In this document: piece after piece, positions 63,132 through 64,000 of the stretch
Position numbering within the stretch: position 1 is the first letter of the stretch
How the letters are laid out: every line of letters begins with the position of its first letter
Origin: Bacillus chungangensis
GTDB taxonomy: Bacteria; Bacillota; Bacilli; Bacillales; Bacillaceae_C
Direction: 5' to 3'
Assembly (NCBI RefSeq): GCF_030812995.1
Contig: NZ_JAUSTT010000011.1
Span: 1 to 64,000 of the forward strand
Length of the DNA stretch: 64,000 nucleotides
Notes under the pieces: generated by a model
What the model was told of the DNA's origin: nothing
Database searches by the model: none
The model's input: only the letters and a program-made list of their open reading frames with translations
Made by a program: the position numbers and the translations under genes

Positions 63132-63827
63132 TTATTTCCTAAAATCAACCCAATAGTCGCCATTGCGGTTTGCCATTTGAAAGCAGCGCCAGCCATCTGC
63201 AAGCAGCGCCTGTTGACCAGCTGTGTCGTCCATGCGAAGTGTTCGAACTGCCGCTTCCGTTTTTTGTCTTCCTTCCTTTAGTTCCTTCACGAAAATATAG
63301 CGCAATTTGCCGCCGTATTTTTCTTTCAACGCTGCGATTTCCATTCCTTGAGCAAATTTATCCTTCAGGCTCGGAATATTAAAAGGTGCAACTGTACAGC
63401 ATACATAGGCGTATGTCTTGTTTTGTTTTGCGAGCTCTTTCATGATAATCGTTGCCAAAGTTTGCTGCAAACGATTTCCGCGATAAGCGGGATGCACATT
63501 GGATATTTCTTGATAGATGACACTGGCTAACTCTTCTTTTGTTAAGCCAATATCTCTGCCTAAATGATCTTCATCTATCAAAGGAACCATCAACGCCCGA
63601 AAGGCAATGAGTTGTTCGTCTACGAACGCTCCGATCATGAGGCCGTTTCCTTCCAATATATATTGAAAATCGTCTCTCGTAAGCGGCGCTAATACTGCTT
63701 TATCTTCCAGAGAGGCAACAACTTTACCTTGCAACGTTAAAATGGCATCCAAATCTGTTAAAGATAATAGATGAACCTCAAATGGCTGCATCGAGTGCAG
63801 CAATATTCCTCTCTCAATCAGTTTCAC
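63132..63827 (-). CDS. GNAT-family N-acetyltransferase
   Basis: A 231-residue protein, GTG 63827 behind AAGGAGGG. It has a GNAT pattern with the acetyl-CoA region ISNVHPAYRGNRLQQTLATI (R-G-N-x-L-Q) and the strand AYVCCTVAPFNIPSLKDKF. The N-terminal LLSLTDLDAILTLQ matches the usual first helix. The C-terminal part (ALLADGWRCFQMANRNGDYW) is specific to a Firmicute subgroup, in my recollection. It stands just downstream of an enolase-superfamily gene on the same strand (31 bases), so the two probably act together, perhaps on an amino-acid derivative. Confidence 0.75.
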   Translation of the reverse strand: MKLIERGILLHSMQPFEVHLLSLTDLDAILTLQGKVVASLEDKAVLAPLTRDDFQYILEGNGLMIGAFVDEQLIAFRALMVPLIDEDHLGRDIGLTKEELASVIYQEISNVHPAYRGNRLQQTLATIIMKELAKQNKTYAYVCCTVAPFNIPSLKDKFAQGMEIAALKEKYGGKLRYIFVKELKEGRQKTEAAVRTLRMDDTAGQQALLADGWRCFQMANRNGDYWVDFRK

Positions 63828-63858
63828 TGCTTATCCCTCCTTACTTTTATTTTGTGCG

Positions 63859-64000
63859 TTATCTAATTGCATCTTGAAAAACGGTCATTTCTTGTAAGTG
63901 TTCATCATTGATGTCAATTCCTAACCCTGGTTGCTCGGTCAGTTGTATAAAAGGAACATCATAATGCAGATTGCCAACGTCTTTCGAAAACTTCAACGGT
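63859..64000 (-). CDS. C-terminal end of an enolase-superfamily enzyme (partial)
   Basis: Only the last 46 codons are in the window. They include PFIQLTEQPGLGIDIND, a C-terminal signature of mandelate racemase/muconate-lactonizing enzymes (PGLGI-x-hydrophobic-N/D), and end FQDAIR. The rest lies beyond the right edge. It is upstream of the GNAT gene in the same operon. The substrate cannot be told. Confidence 0.65.
   Translation of the reverse strand, partial: PLKFSKDVGNLHYDVPFIQLTEQPGLGIDINDEHLQEMTVFQDAIR

Overview
The window looks like a chromosomal segment of an AT-rich endospore-forming Firmicute, most likely Bacillus or a close relative. The reasons are two Rap-type aspartate phosphatases with overlapping Phr-type propeptides, AGGAGG-type ribosome binding sites on nearly every gene, sigma-A-like promoters, and a phage tail module whose tail-tip proteins carry S-layer-homology (SLH) domains. 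The species cannot be fixed from the sequence alone.

Positions 129-40133 are a single large minus-strand phage or prophage tail module, read from right to left. The order is: a small sigma-70-like factor; a tail assembly chaperone pair joined by a -1 frameshift; the tape measure; two tail-tip proteins ending in SLH domains; a baseplate hub fused to two cell-wall hydrolase domains; and then a long series of baseplate and fibre proteins. The fibre part includes at least four tandem paralogues (one with a HELGH metalloprotease tail), a 1747-residue acidic repeat protein, a GLUG beta-helix adhesin, and a 1368-residue lectin/DNRLRE/repeat adhesin. The module is probably the host-recognition apparatus of a large tailed phage. 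No capsid, terminase, portal or integrase gene is in view. A hairpin resembling the right end of an IS200/IS605 element sits at the left edge.

Positions 40140-47920 are sparsely coding and contain several decayed small genes, a two-gene plus-strand operon (42944-43818), three minus-strand genes (44013-45600) and an isolated plus-strand gene that looks like a major tail tube protein (46669-47757). Three copies of one structured element (28330, 37967 and 42396) resemble solo HEARO/ISC omega-RNAs, the guide RNAs of IscB nucleases. Their main stem shows compensatory changes between copies. No iscB gene is present.

Positions 48121-55908 are bounded by a perfect 102-bp direct repeat, one copy of which lies inside an alpha/beta-hydrolase gene. 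Between the copies is a very AT-rich minus-strand cluster that reads as a RiPP operon. It has a strong promoter, a 26-residue precursor ending in a Cys-Phe-Cys motif, a 11-bp hairpin, two DUF692/MNIO proteins (one apparently degenerate at its metal site), a companion protein, an MFS exporter and an S9 peptidase. I regard it as a candidate undescribed MNIO peptide system.

Positions 55409-64000 are host-like: two hydrolases, two GNAT acetyltransferases, the end of an enolase-superfamily enzyme, and two tandem Rap-Phr modules. The first Phr gene (60381-61064) is exceptional. It is a secreted polyprotein with 14 tandem 14-residue units, each carrying AERAIT, so one propeptide could release up to 14 copies of a CSF-like signal (compare ERGMT of PhrC). 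A decayed 15th unit follows its stop codon.
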